A stretch of 64,000 nt of DNA, from contig JASJOS010000005.1 of NCBI GenBank assembly GCA_030068525.1, positions 372,001-436,000 of the forward strand. Reading direction: 5' to 3'. The first letter of the stretch is position 1. Each line of letters begins with the position of its first letter. The translations under genes and the position numbers were made by a program. The notes beneath the pieces are model-generated. The model was not told the DNA's origin, ran no database searches, and was given only the letters and a program-made list of their open reading frames with translations. Positions 27,998 to 38,163 of the stretch are shown here, piece after piece. The DNA comes from Xanthocytophaga flava (lineage in GTDB: Bacteria > Bacteroidota > Bacteroidia > Cytophagales > 172606-1).

Positions 27998-28813
27998 TTA
28001 CTTTGTAAATATTTCTTTAAGGTCTCTTCTTAACGTTCTGAGTGCGATTACCCAGGTAATTCCACAGAAAGCTAATGCATCAAATGCACTGGAAACTTCA
28101 TTTCCTCTTGCCGCAAAAGGCTCATCAATCGCTCGGGGAATATGCAGAGAAATAACCCAGAACAATAACATGATACTAAATAACAGCCCAATAATACCTT
28201 GTCTTATTTTTAGGATAATAGCAGTTCCGGCAGCTATTAAAGCCACACCTGTAACATAAGTCCAGAACAAATGGTCTGGCCACCATGTTGGAACTAAAGT
28301 GCCTACAAAGTCGGCATACAAAAAATGCATAATTCCAAAGCTAATCATAGGGATTGAAAATAGTGTACTTCCTAATGGTGTAAGCTTTTCCAGAAATCGC
28401 AGAGGAGCCACTATTCTTGCCTGTTCAGAGTTCTCCTGAAATGAACCTGCCATCACAAATGCACCTCCTGACAAGGCAAGTTCTTTTAATGCATCCAGCC
28501 ACAAGGCCAGGTGTAGACTACTATTAACTTCACCAAAGAGTTCGAATGGAATATGAACAAACAGAAACAAAAATAGAAATATCCCACCTACTAATAGTGC
28601 CGCCTCTTTACCTCTTTTGCCAATAATAATGGATACACCTGCCAATACTAATCCAATCCCTGTCAGATAAGCCCAGATAGATAGTAGAGGTAGATAGGAT
28701 TGCCATGCAGGAAACTGAACATTTCGGAAATTACTATAAATAAACTGCTGGACTCCATATACAATCAACGCTGTACCATAAAAAAAATGGCCAATTTTAA
28801 CAGGTTCTTTCAT
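27998..28813 (-). CDS. DoxX-like polytopic membrane protein
   Basis: 271 aa with about eight membrane segments arranged as two similar halves: GHFFYGTALIVYGVQQFIYSNF near the start and FSIPMISFGIMHFLYADFVG near residue 157, each followed by a W-rich segment and a GIGLVLAG/GVALIAAG helix. The internal duplication fits DoxX/DUF-type four-helix membrane proteins. No function can be stated. Confidence 0.6.
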   Translation of the reverse strand: MKEPVKIGHFFYGTALIVYGVQQFIYSNFRNVQFPAWQSYLPLLSIWAYLTGIGLVLAGVSIIIGKRGKEAALLVGGIFLFLFLFVHIPFELFGEVNSSLHLALWLDALKELALSGGAFVMAGSFQENSEQARIVAPLRFLEKLTPLGSTLFSIPMISFGIMHFLYADFVGTLVPTWWPDHLFWTYVTGVALIAAGTAIILKIRQGIIGLLFSIMLLFWVISLHIPRAIDEPFAARGNEVSSAFDALAFCGITWVIALRTLRRDLKEIFTK

Positions 28814-28999
28814 ATGTTTTGTGTGTATATTCGTTCTCTAAAACTTCTTTCTATCAGCAAGTTTGTTTACTGGGAAGTTGCTGGCAAAAGCAATATTCTA
28901 CTGCATAAAAGTATGGATGGTAGTAACGGATTGTATCATCAAAACCTGATCAAAACTCTGCAAAAGCAAACTAAATTACAGACAAAGCCTGCTTAATAT

Positions 29000-30304
29000 A
29001 TGACTGACCAATACATTGTTAAAAAATGTCTGCTTGAGATCTTTAAAAAGAATGGCTATTTAGAAGTAGACCGTCTGACTCAGCGAGACTTTGACCACAT
29101 TAGCCAGCGCATAGAAGATAACACAGGAACATTGATTAGTGGCATTACAATCAAACGGCTGCTGAATGGGGAGTTCAGTCGTTTACCTCAGATTGCAACA
29201 CTAGATGCCATTTCCAGATATTTGGGGTATCACAATTGGCAAGAGTATAAAGCCCTTTTCAGGGATAAAGAAGAGAATCAGTTAGCGAAAGAAGATACTA
29301 TAGATACAGAGAATCCTGTTCAGAAAGCCTCCTCACTAACAAACAAGAGATTCAGGCTGGCCGTTGTAACTTGTCTGGTTATTGGAGTTACTGCTGTACT
29401 GGGATTCATTCAGTTCTCTGGAAAGAAACCATTTGCCAATGTAAATCGAGCAACTTTTTCTGCACGGACTAATACAAACAATGATATCCCCAATACGGTG
29501 GTCTTTACCTATAATGTAGATGAAGTACAAGCTGATAGCTTCTTTATTCAACAGTCATGGGATAGAAATCGGAGAGTTCGGATATCCAAAAACAATTATA
29601 CTCTCACAGATATTTATTACGAACCAGGTTATCATATTGCCAAATTAATAGCCAATGATTCCGTTATCCGGACTATTGATATCAATATTCCAACAGACCG
29701 ATGGTTTTTCTTTGCAAAAGATAATCCCAGCAGCAAACCAGATTACATCTACCCTGATCAGATTGTACACGATGGTATGTTGAATATAACAGAAGATGAT
29801 CTACTAAATAGTCACATTGACATACACAAAGAGAAAGAGTATTTGTATACCTATTTTCCTGGCAAAATGCATGTTGATGGGGATAACTATGTTTTAAAAA
29901 CCAAAATACGGGTAAAAGAAGTCAAAAAGAATTCGTGTCCATACCTGATGCCCGAAATATTCTGTCAAAGGTATACAATGTTCTTTACCAGTACGCTTAA
30001 AGGTTGTTCCAGCGAGTCTATGGTACAGTTTGGAGAACACTTCATCAGTGGAAAAGAAACAGATCTGGCTTCTTTAGGTTTTGACGTAACACAATGGATG
30101 GACCTTGAAGTACGAGTCAAAGATAAACAAGCTGTGATCCGAATAAATAATAAAGACGTATTTGCAACTTCCTATAAAACAACCTCCAAACTTTTAACCG
30201 GGATTGGATTTGTATCCAATGGACTATGTGAAATTGATTTTATTGAATTGAAGGGATTAAACGGAGACATTGTTTACACGAATAACTTTAATAACAGATT
30301 TTAA
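29000..30304 (+). CDS. HTH-like N-terminal domain, single TM, exported beta-sandwich domain
   Basis: 434 aa. Residues about 5-85 form a helical domain of a Bacteroidota family with the pattern LTQRDFDHISQRIEDNTG...TIKRLL...LDAISRYLGYHNWQEYK, which resembles a Cro-like HTH. A membrane helix (VVTCLVIGVTAVLGFIQF, about 118-135) follows, then a large outer part ending in a LamG-like beta-sandwich (YVLKTKIRVKEV; WMDLEVRVKDKQAVIRINNKDV; LTGIGFVSNG). It could be a one-component membrane-bound regulator, but DNA binding is inferred only. Its stop overlaps the convergent SRPBCC stop by 3 bp. Confidence 0.65.
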   Translation: MTDQYIVKKCLLEIFKKNGYLEVDRLTQRDFDHISQRIEDNTGTLISGITIKRLLNGEFSRLPQIATLDAISRYLGYHNWQEYKALFRDKEENQLAKEDTIDTENPVQKASSLTNKRFRLAVVTCLVIGVTAVLGFIQFSGKKPFANVNRATFSARTNTNNDIPNTVVFTYNVDEVQADSFFIQQSWDRNRRVRISKNNYTLTDIYYEPGYHIAKLIANDSVIRTIDINIPTDRWFFFAKDNPSSKPDYIYPDQIVHDGMLNITEDDLLNSHIDIHKEKEYLYTYFPGKMHVDGDNYVLKTKIRVKEVKKNSCPYLMPEIFCQRYTMFFTSTLKGCSSESMVQFGEHFISGKETDLASLGFDVTQWMDLEVRVKDKQAVIRINNKDVFATSYKTTSKLLTGIGFVSNGLCEIDFIELKGLNGDIVYTNNFNNRF

Positions 30305-30783
30305 GCAAAATCCTGACGAACAAGGTCAATATCCGATTTATTCTCTATACAAGTCTTTAAATCTATTAGTCTTTGCCTTACATTCTTTCGAAGATTGCGA
30401 TTAACAAAATACCTAAAAATATAAAAGGGAAAACGTAACTCAAAAGAATAAAGGAAGATTACCTCAGTTTGGCTTGCTGACAGTTCTTTGAATGTCCATG
30501 AACCTAGAAATGTTTTAAACAGAAAAGGACCTTTTGTCATTTTAATAGCTGTAACTCTGGGTCTGTTAAATGTCACATATTCTGTTTCCATACCCAGACC
30601 ATTGCGAGCTACACAATAAGCCTTAACACCTTTGCCTGCCCTGGTGGCACCTTCTATTAAATCTGCTTTTGTCAGAAATGTATCCCATTTAAGTCTGTTT
30701 GTATAATCCTGAGTATAGTCAAACACTTTTGTTGCTGACTCATGGATAAGGATTTTTTCCGAGAACTTGATTGTATTCTTCAT
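30301..30783 (-). CDS. SRPBCC family protein
   Basis: 160 aa. START/Bet v1-like fold: the N-terminal strand NTIKFSEKILIHESATKVFDYTQD, then W...FLTKADLIEG, a strand pair and a C-terminal helix (FRYFVNRNLRKNVRQRLIDLK). These proteins bind hydrophobic ligands or act as polyketide cyclase-like enzymes; the ligand is unknown. No signal peptide. Confidence 0.75.
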   Translation of the reverse strand: MKNTIKFSEKILIHESATKVFDYTQDYTNRLKWDTFLTKADLIEGATRAGKGVKAYCVARNGLGMETEYVTFNRPRVTAIKMTKGPFLFKTFLGSWTFKELSASQTEVIFLYSFELRFPFYIFRYFVNRNLRKNVRQRLIDLKTCIENKSDIDLVRQDFA

Positions 30784-31009
30784 GCAAGTATCATTTTTCT
30801 CCTGAATCTGTAAGTAACATCAAAGTTAATCCTAAATCCTGGAGATTAATACCTCCTGTGTAACTATTTGGGTACTATACCTTTTATAAACAAGCAGGAC
30901 ACTACAGGATGAAAGTTCATGAACAGAAGAGTTTTTTAGTAATAAAGTGTAAAATTTTCTTTTAATTATACAAGCAGATTTTCTCCACTTACTAATCCAA
31001 TTCGTATTC

Positions 31010-32044
31010 ATGAGTTCCTTTTTTGGTGTTTTCTTTCACGCCTTAGGTGGCTTTGCCTCTGGCAGCTTTTATTTACCTTTTCGCAAAGTCAAACAATGGT
31101 CCTGGGAGAGTGCATGGATTGTTGGAGGTATGGCATCCTGGATCATAGTTCCGTGGCTAATGGGAAGTTTAACAGTAAAAGAGTTGGTGACCTCTATCAC
31201 AACTACTGCGATAGATACCTTAGGATGGACGTATTTTTTTGGCGTATTGTGGGGTATTGGAGGGCTTACGTTTGGATTAGCCATGCGATATTTAGGTATT
31301 TCGCTGGGAATGGCAATCGCTTTAGGGTATTGTTCGGCATTTGGTACATTAATTCCCCCTATCTGGGACGGCAAGTTTAATGAGCTTATCTCTACACGCA
31401 CAGGAATATTTACGCTGGTAGGAGTTGCTGTTTGTTTACTAGGCATTGCAGTTTGTGGACGTGCAGGTATGATGAAAGAGAAAGAACTGAGTGGAGAACA
31501 AAAGAAAGCGACCATAGCTGAGTTTGATCTGAAAAAAGGAATTGTGGTAGCTACTATATCCGGTATTCTCAGTGCCTGTTTTGCCTTTGGTCTAGCTGCT
31601 GGTAAACCCATTGCCTTAAAAGCGGTCGAATTTGGAACAGATCCTTTATGGCAAAACAATGCAATCTATCCTGTATTGCTCCTTGGAGGTTTTACAACCA
31701 ACTTCATCTGGTGTATGATTCTCAATCAGCGTAATAAGTCCTTTGGTGATTATACCAATTCTCAGACTCCCCTTAGCCATAATTATTTTTGGGCAATGCT
31801 TGCGGGCACAACCTGGTATTTCCAGTTTTTCTTCTACGGCATGGGAGATAATTACTTAAGTGGTGATTTACGGTTTGCTGGTTGGACTATGCACATGGCA
31901 TTTATTATTACCTTTAGTACCTTATGGGGATTGTTGTTGAAAGAATGGGCAGGTGCAAGCTCCAAAACTTTCATAGTTGTTTACATAGGACTATTTCTGA
32001 TTGTATTCTCAACTGTATTGATAGGATTAGGCAGCAGCCTGTAA
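31010..32044 (+). CDS. rhaT: L-rhamnose/H+ symporter RhaT
   Basis: 344 aa with ten membrane segments. N terminus FFGVFFHALGGFASGSFYLPFRKVKQWSWES and the FGLAMRYLGISLGMAIALGYCSAFGTLIPP stretch (residues about 86-115) are characteristic of RhaT. It imports L-rhamnose with a proton across the inner membrane. The GH78 rhamnosidase gene starts 46 bp downstream on the same strand, so release and uptake of rhamnose are coupled. No rhaBAD-type catabolic gene is in this window. Confidence 0.92.
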   Translation: MSSFFGVFFHALGGFASGSFYLPFRKVKQWSWESAWIVGGMASWIIVPWLMGSLTVKELVTSITTTAIDTLGWTYFFGVLWGIGGLTFGLAMRYLGISLGMAIALGYCSAFGTLIPPIWDGKFNELISTRTGIFTLVGVAVCLLGIAVCGRAGMMKEKELSGEQKKATIAEFDLKKGIVVATISGILSACFAFGLAAGKPIALKAVEFGTDPLWQNNAIYPVLLLGGFTTNFIWCMILNQRNKSFGDYTNSQTPLSHNYFWAMLAGTTWYFQFFFYGMGDNYLSGDLRFAGWTMHMAFIITFSTLWGLLLKEWAGASSKTFIVVYIGLFLIVFSTVLIGLGSSL

Positions 32045-32089
32045 CAATATCTCCAGGAACTAATACCTCTTGATTAATTCACTTACCAT

Positions 32090-34819
32090 ATGAAACCATT
32101 TATTTACCTGTTTTTAGTCTTCATTGCTGGTGTATTATCAGCACAAACCCTTCAAGTAAAGGACTTGTCATGTGAACACAAAGTCAATCCAGTTGGAATA
32201 GATGTACGACAGCCTCGTTTGAGCTGGAAGTTGAATAGTGACACCCGAAATACTATCCAGGATTCCTATGAAATTCGAGTAGCAACGAAACAGGATTTTT
32301 CTGCCCAGAGTCTGGTTTGGAGTTCGGGTAAAGTAAAGTCGTCAGAATCGATACTACAAATTTATAAAGGAAAAGCGACGGAATCCGGGAAACGATATTA
32401 TTGGCAGGTGCGTGTATGGGATACAAACAATAAAGAGTCGGCTTGGAGCGAAACAGCTTTTTGGGAAATGGGAATCCTATTGCCAACAGAATGGAAAGCC
32501 AAATGGATAGCACCTGGGATGCCTGGTGATACACTAAAAGCTAGTCCTGCTTCATTGGCTCGCAAAGAGTTTACGCTCAACAAACCTATCGCTTCTGCCA
32601 GGGTATATGTGACAGCCTATGGTATGTACGAACTTTATCTGAATGGACAGCGGGTTGGACAAGATTTACTTACTCCAGGCTGGACCAGTTATAACAGTCG
32701 GCTACAGTATCAGGTATATGACGTGACAGAACAGGTAAGACAGGGAAAAAATGCAGTAGGTGCTATGATCGGAGATGGATGGTACAGAGGAACGATAGGT
32801 TTTGATAATAGCTGGAATTTTTATGGAAATCAGCTGGCCTTGCTCTGTCAACTACAGATCCGTTATCAGGATGGATCTCAGGCCATTGTTGGAACAGATG
32901 AAACGTGGAAGTCAACTCAGGATAGTCCTGTACGCAGCTCTGAGATTTACAATGGAGAGGTATATGATGCCCGTATGGAGAAGAAAGGCTGGGATGTTGT
33001 AGGGTTTAATGATAAAAGCTGGCATAAAGTACGCTTAGTTACCCATACCTTTTCCAATTTGATAGGTTCCGCTGGTGTTCCGGTCAGAAAAATACAGGAG
33101 ATTAAGCCCACAAAGATATTTCGAACTCCCGAAGGAATACTTGTTGCCGATATGGGACAAAATATGGTAGGATGGATTAAATTAAAAGTAAGTGGCTCTG
33201 CTGGCACCAAAGTCGTATTACGTCATAGTGAGATTCTGGACAAGAAAGGAAACTTCTATACAGCTAATCTTCGTCAGGCTAAACAACGCATTGAATATAT
33301 TCTCAAAGGAGAGGGTGAAGAAACCTTTGAACCTCACTTCACTTTTCAGGGATTTCGTTTTGTTGCTATTGAAGGATTTCCGGGTGAGATAAAGCCAGAG
33401 AACCTAACAGGCATTGTCATTCATTCAGACATGAAGCCTATCGGTACATTTGAGTGCTCAAATGCATTAGTCAACCAGTTACAACATAATATTCAATGGG
33501 GACAAAAAGGCAATTTTGTGGATGTACCTACAGACTGCCCTCAACGGGATGAACGTCTTGGATGGACAGGTGATGCACAGGTATTTTGTCGCACTGCTGG
33601 ATTTAATATGGATGTAGCTGCTTTTTTCACCAAATGGATGCGTGATGTAGCAGCAGATCAGTATTCAGATGGAGGTGTTCCGTTTGTTATTCCGGATGTT
33701 TTAAAGAAGGTGATGAAAGGAACCTCTGCTGGTTGGGGGGACGTAGCCCTGATTACACCTTATACCTTATACCAAATTTATGGGGATAAACAGATGCTAG
33801 AAGTACAGTATCCCAGTATGAAAGCCTATGTGGAATATATTCATTCCAAAGCTGGCAAATCAAATATCTGGAGAGGAGGAAGTGTGTTTGGTGACTGGCT
33901 TTTTTACAGACCAGGGATAAATAGTCATCCAGAACCAGACGGATATACAAATAATGACTACATAGCTACAGCTTTTTATGCCTATTCAACCCACCTGCTT
34001 AAAGAAACTGCACATATCCTGGGCAAACAGGAAGATGAGAGTCAGTATGCTAAATTGTTTGAACAGATTAGGGAGACATTTATCAAGGAATATGTAACAC
34101 CTGCTGGACGCATTGCTTCCGACTCGCAAACCGCCTATGTATTAGCTTTAATGTTTAACTTACTACCTGCAGATCTGAAGCCAATGGCTACTCAGCATCT
34201 TGTAGATGATATCAAAAGTCGTAGAAATCATCTATCGACAGGATTTTTAGGTACACCCTATCTATGTCATGTGCTTTCAGACAATGGGCATACAGAGGTA
34301 GGTTACGATTTATTACTACAGGAGTTCTATCCGTCATGGCTCTATCCTGTTAAAATGGGAGCAACTACGATCTGGGAACGTTGGGATGGAATGAAACCTG
34401 ATAGTACATTTCAGGATGAAGGAATGAACTCCTTTAACCATTATGCGTATGGTGCGATTGGAGATTGGATGTATCGGGTTGTGGCAGGTATTGAAGTTGG
34501 CAAGCCTGGGTATAAACATATTCTTATCCAGCCTCAATTACCATCCGATGGTCGGCTTACCTATGCAAAGGCCAGCGTGAACAGCCCATACGGAGAAATT
34601 ATGTCAGGTTGGGAACAGAAAAGCGGACAATTGAAATTTACCATTACTATCCCTGCCAATACAACAGCTACTATTCGGTTGCCAAGGAGTAATGCTTCTG
34701 ATATCAAAGAGAATGGGCAAGCTCTCACTGCTGCTAACAAGTCAGCAAAAATGGATAAAGATACAACAGTAATAGAAGTAGGATCAGGACAATATGTATT
34801 TGAATATCCTTTGAAATAG
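32090..34819 (+). CDS. Glycoside hydrolase family 78 alpha-L-rhamnosidase
   Basis: 909 aa with a signal peptide (about 1-18). The domains run in GH78 order: fibronectin-like N domain (LSCEHKVNPVGIDVRQPRLSW), a beta-sandwich (VYVTAYGMYELYLNGQRVG), a second N domain, the (alpha/alpha)6 catalytic barrel with DVPTDCPQRDERLGWTGDAQ near residue 480 and the late TTIWERWDGM segment, and a C-terminal beta domain. It cleaves terminal alpha-L-rhamnose from plant or bacterial glycans in the periplasm or outside. Probably co-transcribed with rhaT. Confidence 0.94.
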   Translation: MKPFIYLFLVFIAGVLSAQTLQVKDLSCEHKVNPVGIDVRQPRLSWKLNSDTRNTIQDSYEIRVATKQDFSAQSLVWSSGKVKSSESILQIYKGKATESGKRYYWQVRVWDTNNKESAWSETAFWEMGILLPTEWKAKWIAPGMPGDTLKASPASLARKEFTLNKPIASARVYVTAYGMYELYLNGQRVGQDLLTPGWTSYNSRLQYQVYDVTEQVRQGKNAVGAMIGDGWYRGTIGFDNSWNFYGNQLALLCQLQIRYQDGSQAIVGTDETWKSTQDSPVRSSEIYNGEVYDARMEKKGWDVVGFNDKSWHKVRLVTHTFSNLIGSAGVPVRKIQEIKPTKIFRTPEGILVADMGQNMVGWIKLKVSGSAGTKVVLRHSEILDKKGNFYTANLRQAKQRIEYILKGEGEETFEPHFTFQGFRFVAIEGFPGEIKPENLTGIVIHSDMKPIGTFECSNALVNQLQHNIQWGQKGNFVDVPTDCPQRDERLGWTGDAQVFCRTAGFNMDVAAFFTKWMRDVAADQYSDGGVPFVIPDVLKKVMKGTSAGWGDVALITPYTLYQIYGDKQMLEVQYPSMKAYVEYIHSKAGKSNIWRGGSVFGDWLFYRPGINSHPEPDGYTNNDYIATAFYAYSTHLLKETAHILGKQEDESQYAKLFEQIRETFIKEYVTPAGRIASDSQTAYVLALMFNLLPADLKPMATQHLVDDIKSRRNHLSTGFLGTPYLCHVLSDNGHTEVGYDLLLQEFYPSWLYPVKMGATTIWERWDGMKPDSTFQDEGMNSFNHYAYGAIGDWMYRVVAGIEVGKPGYKHILIQPQLPSDGRLTYAKASVNSPYGEIMSGWEQKSGQLKFTITIPANTTATIRLPRSNASDIKENGQALTAANKSAKMDKDTTVIEVGSGQYVFEYPLK

Positions 34820-34832
34820 AAAAGAGCATCAT

Positions 34833-34869
34833 AAAAAATAGCCCATATTCAGAATATGGGCTATTTTTT
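34833..34869. terminator. Bidirectional terminator after the rhamnosidase
   Basis: A perfect 17-bp stem (34833-34849 with 34853-34869, core AATAGCCCATATT) around a 3-nt loop, with A and T tracts outside, between convergent genes. Confidence 0.85.
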
Positions 34870-34885
34870 TGCGAGGTGTATATTC

Positions 34886-35458
34886 TTAGTTGTTAACCAC
34901 AATTACTACAGGGCCTTTCTTTGCTTGTGTTACTACAGAAGGTGCCAGCATGGCTGCATTCAAACTCTCTACCAACTCCTTCGCATGTTGATCTACTTGC
35001 TGTTTAATATCTTTCCAAACCATATTGTGCCACATCTTATCTCCTTCTACACGATATGGATATTTATCTGCAGTTGTAAGTGCGTTTAAAGAAACACGTG
35101 CCTGGTGAGTAAAATTGGTAATCTCATAACTATATTGTTTATCTCCTTCATGAATACGAAGTGCAACTACATAAAAGATAGTACCTTTTGAGTATTCATT
35201 ACCAGAGGCAACTTTACTGACATATTGAAATGCTCCAACTCCTCTGAAGATACCTTGTTCGTTACGCATCTTTGCTTCTTGTGCATCAACAGGATGTTTA
35301 GTATGATTATCAAACCAATTCCATGCATTGGTTACCGCTGCATCGGGTGTCAGACGTGCATTATAGGCAAGTGTATCAGTATATCTTACTTTAGGCAATT
35401 GAGCCCACACAGATACTACACAAAATAACATTACTACTGTTGATGTAAAGATCTTCAT
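34886..35458 (-). CDS. Exported DUF4468-like protein
   Basis: 190 aa with a signal peptide (about 1-19, ending VWAQ). The region LTPDAAVTNAWNWFDNHTK to SYEITNFTHQARV matches the DUF4468 pattern: a helix with a conserved WF, a GxFQYVSK strand, then YVVALRIHEGDKQYSYEITNF. DUF4468 is a Bacteroidota periplasmic family with a TBP-like fold and no known role. It stands alone before a 620-bp gap. Confidence 0.6.
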   Translation of the reverse strand: MKIFTSTVVMLFCVVSVWAQLPKVRYTDTLAYNARLTPDAAVTNAWNWFDNHTKHPVDAQEAKMRNEQGIFRGVGAFQYVSKVASGNEYSKGTIFYVVALRIHEGDKQYSYEITNFTHQARVSLNALTTADKYPYRVEGDKMWHNMVWKDIKQQVDQHAKELVESLNAAMLAPSVVTQAKKGPVVIVVNN

Positions 35459-36027
35459 GCTGGATCAGATTTATATGCTTGACAATGTGGCTTATATAGA
35501 GGGTCTTACGTAGAAGCCTAGCTAAAGGTTTATGTATAAAAATACATTTTCTTACTCGTTAACACTGTATTTCTGCCTATGCTAAGTTCGCTAGAATCAC
35601 TTGTATCTATAGTTGATTTACAAGTGATACACTACAAGTGCATGTATTTTCTGAAGTCTTATATTACAGAAGTAAAGTACAGTATTTGATATATTAGAAA
35701 AGTTATATTCTTAAGTATAACTTTCGTTTACTTGTATAGTAAAAAGTTCTTAAACTACTGAGTACACAATATCTGCTCTCATTTAAATGAAATACTTATA
35801 TCTGAAAAAGTCATATAAAATGCAGCTAGGGCAGCATCTAATGTATTTTTTCTATGCCTTTGAAGGAAACTTAAATTATTCTTCTCGTTTATAGAGAGTC
35901 TTGTGTGGGTATGGGCTTGTCAGTAGAGGTATGAAGGAAGCAGACCAAGAAGTATCCTATTCTTTTATCTATAAATCTTACATAAGCTATTAGCGAAAAG
36001 TTTTTAACAGCGTTTACCTCTTACATA
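35459..36027. other. Gene-free region between DUF4468-like gene and accC terminator
   Basis: AT-rich, no coding signal on either strand. It holds a perfect 10-bp inverted repeat ATCACTTGTA (35596-35605) / TACAAGTGAT (35619-35628) and a third partial copy TACAAGTG just after it. No promoter or ncRNA could be defined. Confidence 0.4.
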
Positions 36028-36061
36028 AAAAGAGCCCTACTCTTTCGAATAGGGCTCTTTT
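36028..36061. terminator. accC terminator
   Basis: A perfect 12-bp stem AAAAGAGCCCTA (36028-36039) with 36050-36061 around a 10-nt loop. T-tract on both strands; it closes the fatty-acid gene cluster. Confidence 0.85.
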
Positions 36062-36079
36062 ATGAATTGCTTTTATCTA

Positions 36080-37423
36080 CTACAGACCTTTAAAGTCAAA
36101 GGTTTCCAGATAAGAAGTTGTGAACTTGCCAGTTCTAAACCCTTCATCATCCATCAGTCGGATGTGGAATGGAATAGTCGTTTTAATCCCTTCGATAACA
36201 AATTCCTGTAAAGCACGTTTCATTCGTACAATAGCTTCTTCACGAGTTTGTGCGCTTACAATCAATTTGGCAATCATTGAGTCATAATTTGGAGGAATTG
36301 TATAACCTGCATAGACATGGCTGTCTACCCTTACTCCATGTCCTCCTGGCAGGTGCAGATTCAGGATCTTGCCTGGGCTTGGACGGAAACCATTAGCAGG
36401 ATCTTCTGCATTGATACGGCACTCAATGGCATGCAAGTTAGGCTCATAGTTATTACCAGAAATAGGTACACCTGCAGCCACCTTAATTTGCTCTTTAATC
36501 AAATCAAAATCTGTTACTTCTTCTGTAATAGGATGCTCTACCTGAATACGGGTATTCATTTCCATAAAGTAGAAATCACCATGTTTGTCTACCAGAAACT
36601 CTATAGTACCAGCACCTTCATAGTTAATGGCACTAGCACCTTTGATCGCTGCTTCGCCCATTTTACGGCGTAATTCAGGTGTAATAATTGGTGAGGGCGT
36701 TTCTTCCACCAACTTCTGATGACGACGCTGGATAGAACAATCTCTTTCTGACAGGTGACACACTTTACCATATTGATCTCCTACCACCTGGATTTCTATG
36801 TGGCGCGGTTCCTCAATATATTTCTCCATATAGAGACCATCATTTCCAAAAGAAGCTGCGGCTTCCATCTTTGCATCATTCCATGCTTTCTCAAAACCAT
36901 CTTCATCACGAATGATACGCATACCTTTTCCACCACCACCAGCAGTTGCCTTGATAATAACGGGATATTTGATTGCCTTTGCCAGTTCTTTTCCTTCTTC
37001 AAGAGAACCAAGTAAACCATCGGAACCTGGAATAGTAGGTACTCCTGCAGCTTTCATAGTTGCTTTGGCAGATGATTTATCACCCATTGATTCAATCATC
37101 TCTGGTGATGGCCCTATGAATTTAATATTATATTCCTGACAAATACGGGAAAAATCTGCATTCTCAGATAAGAATCCGTATCCAGGATGAATCGCATCTG
37201 CGTTTGTAATCTCAGCAGCTGCAATAATATTAGGTATATTCAGGTAGGATTGTCGACTGGGAGGAGGACCAATACATACAGCTTCATCTGCAAAACGAAC
37301 GTGAAGGCTATCTTTATCTGCTGTAGAGTAAACGGCAACTGTTTTGATCCCCATTTCGCGGCACGTACGAATAACACGTAATGCAATCTCACCGCGATTG
37401 GCAATTAATATTTTTTTAAACAT
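36080..37423 (-). CDS. accC: Acetyl-CoA carboxylase, biotin carboxylase subunit
   Basis: 447 aa. It carboxylates the biotin on AccB using ATP and bicarbonate, first half of malonyl-CoA formation. N-terminal [26 protein letters not shown]-grasp [13 protein letters not shown] near residue 158-170, [18 protein letters not shown] and the [15 protein letters not shown] signature near residue 286-300 are all intact. It follows accB by 140 bp, an interval with an inverted repeat. Full family length. Confidence 0.97.
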   Translation of the reverse strand: MFKKILIANRGEIALRVIRTCREMGIKTVAVYSTADKDSLHVRFADEAVCIGPPPSRQSYLNIPNIIAAAEITNADAIHPGYGFLSENADFSRICQEYNIKFIGPSPEMIESMGDKSSAKATMKAAGVPTIPGSDGLLGSLEEGKELAKAIKYPVIIKATAGGGGKGMRIIRDEDGFEKAWNDAKMEAAASFGNDGLYMEKYIEEPRHIEIQVVGDQYGKVCHLSERDCSIQRRHQKLVEETPSPIITPELRRKMGEAAIKGASAINYEGAGTIEFLVDKHGDFYFMEMNTRIQVEHPITEEVTDFDLIKEQIKVAAGVPISGNNYEPNLHAIECRINAEDPANGFRPSPGKILNLHLPGGHGVRVDSHVYAGYTIPPNYDSMIAKLIVSAQTREEAIVRMKRALQEFVIEGIKTTIPFHIRLMDDEGFRTGKFTTSYLETFDFKGL

Positions 37424-37463
37424 ATAACAATAGATGAGAAATGGGTAAGGATGTAAGCGTGTA

Positions 37464-37541
37464 ATTGAGTGAATAAACCAGCTACCTAACAGATACTATG
37501 TTGAGTCTTTTACAAAGGCTTATTTATTCAGTTACTCAATT
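37464..37541. repeat. Inverted repeat between accB and accC
   Basis: AATTGAGT-GAATAAA (about 37463-37477) pairs with TTTATTC (37523-37529) and ACTCAATT (37534-37541) with a 4-nt bulge. AGTTACTCAATTGC (37530-37543) recurs with one change in the plsX leader at 40364-40377. Confidence 0.5.
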
Positions 37542-37563
37542 GCTCATTTACACATTCAGTGAA

Positions 37564-38055
37564 TTAGTTTGGCTCTACAATAAATAGAGGCTGATCATAT
37601 TCAACTGGTGTAGCATTTTCTACCAGCACTTTTACAATACGACCTGATACTTCACTTTCGATCTCATTGAACAGCTTCATTGCTTCAATAATGCAAACTA
37701 CCTGACCTTTTTTCACTTCTGCCCCGACTTCTACAAAAGCAGGAGTTTCAGGATTAGAGGAACGATAGAATGTTCCAATCATAGGGGAACGAACTATAAC
37801 AGTATTGCTTGATGCTGCCACAGGTTCTGCTGCAGGTGTAGATACCACAGGCTGAGTAGCCACAGTCTGAACAACAGGTGCAATAGGAGTGGCAACCGGA
37901 GCAAATAGTTGTTGAGAGGTTGTTTCAACTGTCTTAGTTACAAGACTACTGCTACGTTTTACATTTAGTTTAAAGCTTTCTGTTTCAATATTTACCTCGT
38001 CAAGTCCGGATTTGGCAATAAAGTCAATAAGGTCTTGGATTTCTTTTGCTTTCAT
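37564..38055 (-). CDS. accB: Acetyl-CoA carboxylase biotin carboxyl carrier protein
   Basis: 163 aa. Helical N terminus (KAKEIQDLIDFIAKSGLDEVNIE), an Ala/Pro/Val/Thr-rich flexible linker (about 40-85), and a biotinyl domain from VRSPMIGTFYRS to the end. The biotin site is Lys127 in EAMKLF. It shuttles the carboxyl group between AccC and the AccAD carboxyltransferase. Sits between fabH and accC on the same strand. Confidence 0.96.
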   Translation of the reverse strand: MKAKEIQDLIDFIAKSGLDEVNIETESFKLNVKRSSSLVTKTVETTSQQLFAPVATPIAPVVQTVATQPVVSTPAAEPVAASSNTVIVRSPMIGTFYRSSNPETPAFVEVGAEVKKGQVVCIIEAMKLFNEIESEVSGRIVKVLVENATPVEYDQPLFIVEPN

Positions 38056-38163
38056 GTTTCTATTTTACGTTTGTCGTGTTATATCTGGTTAGTGTGCCAA
38101 TTTGCACAGATAGTTATTTATCAGGAAATTATCCCTATAGAAAATTAAGCCTGACCAAATACA

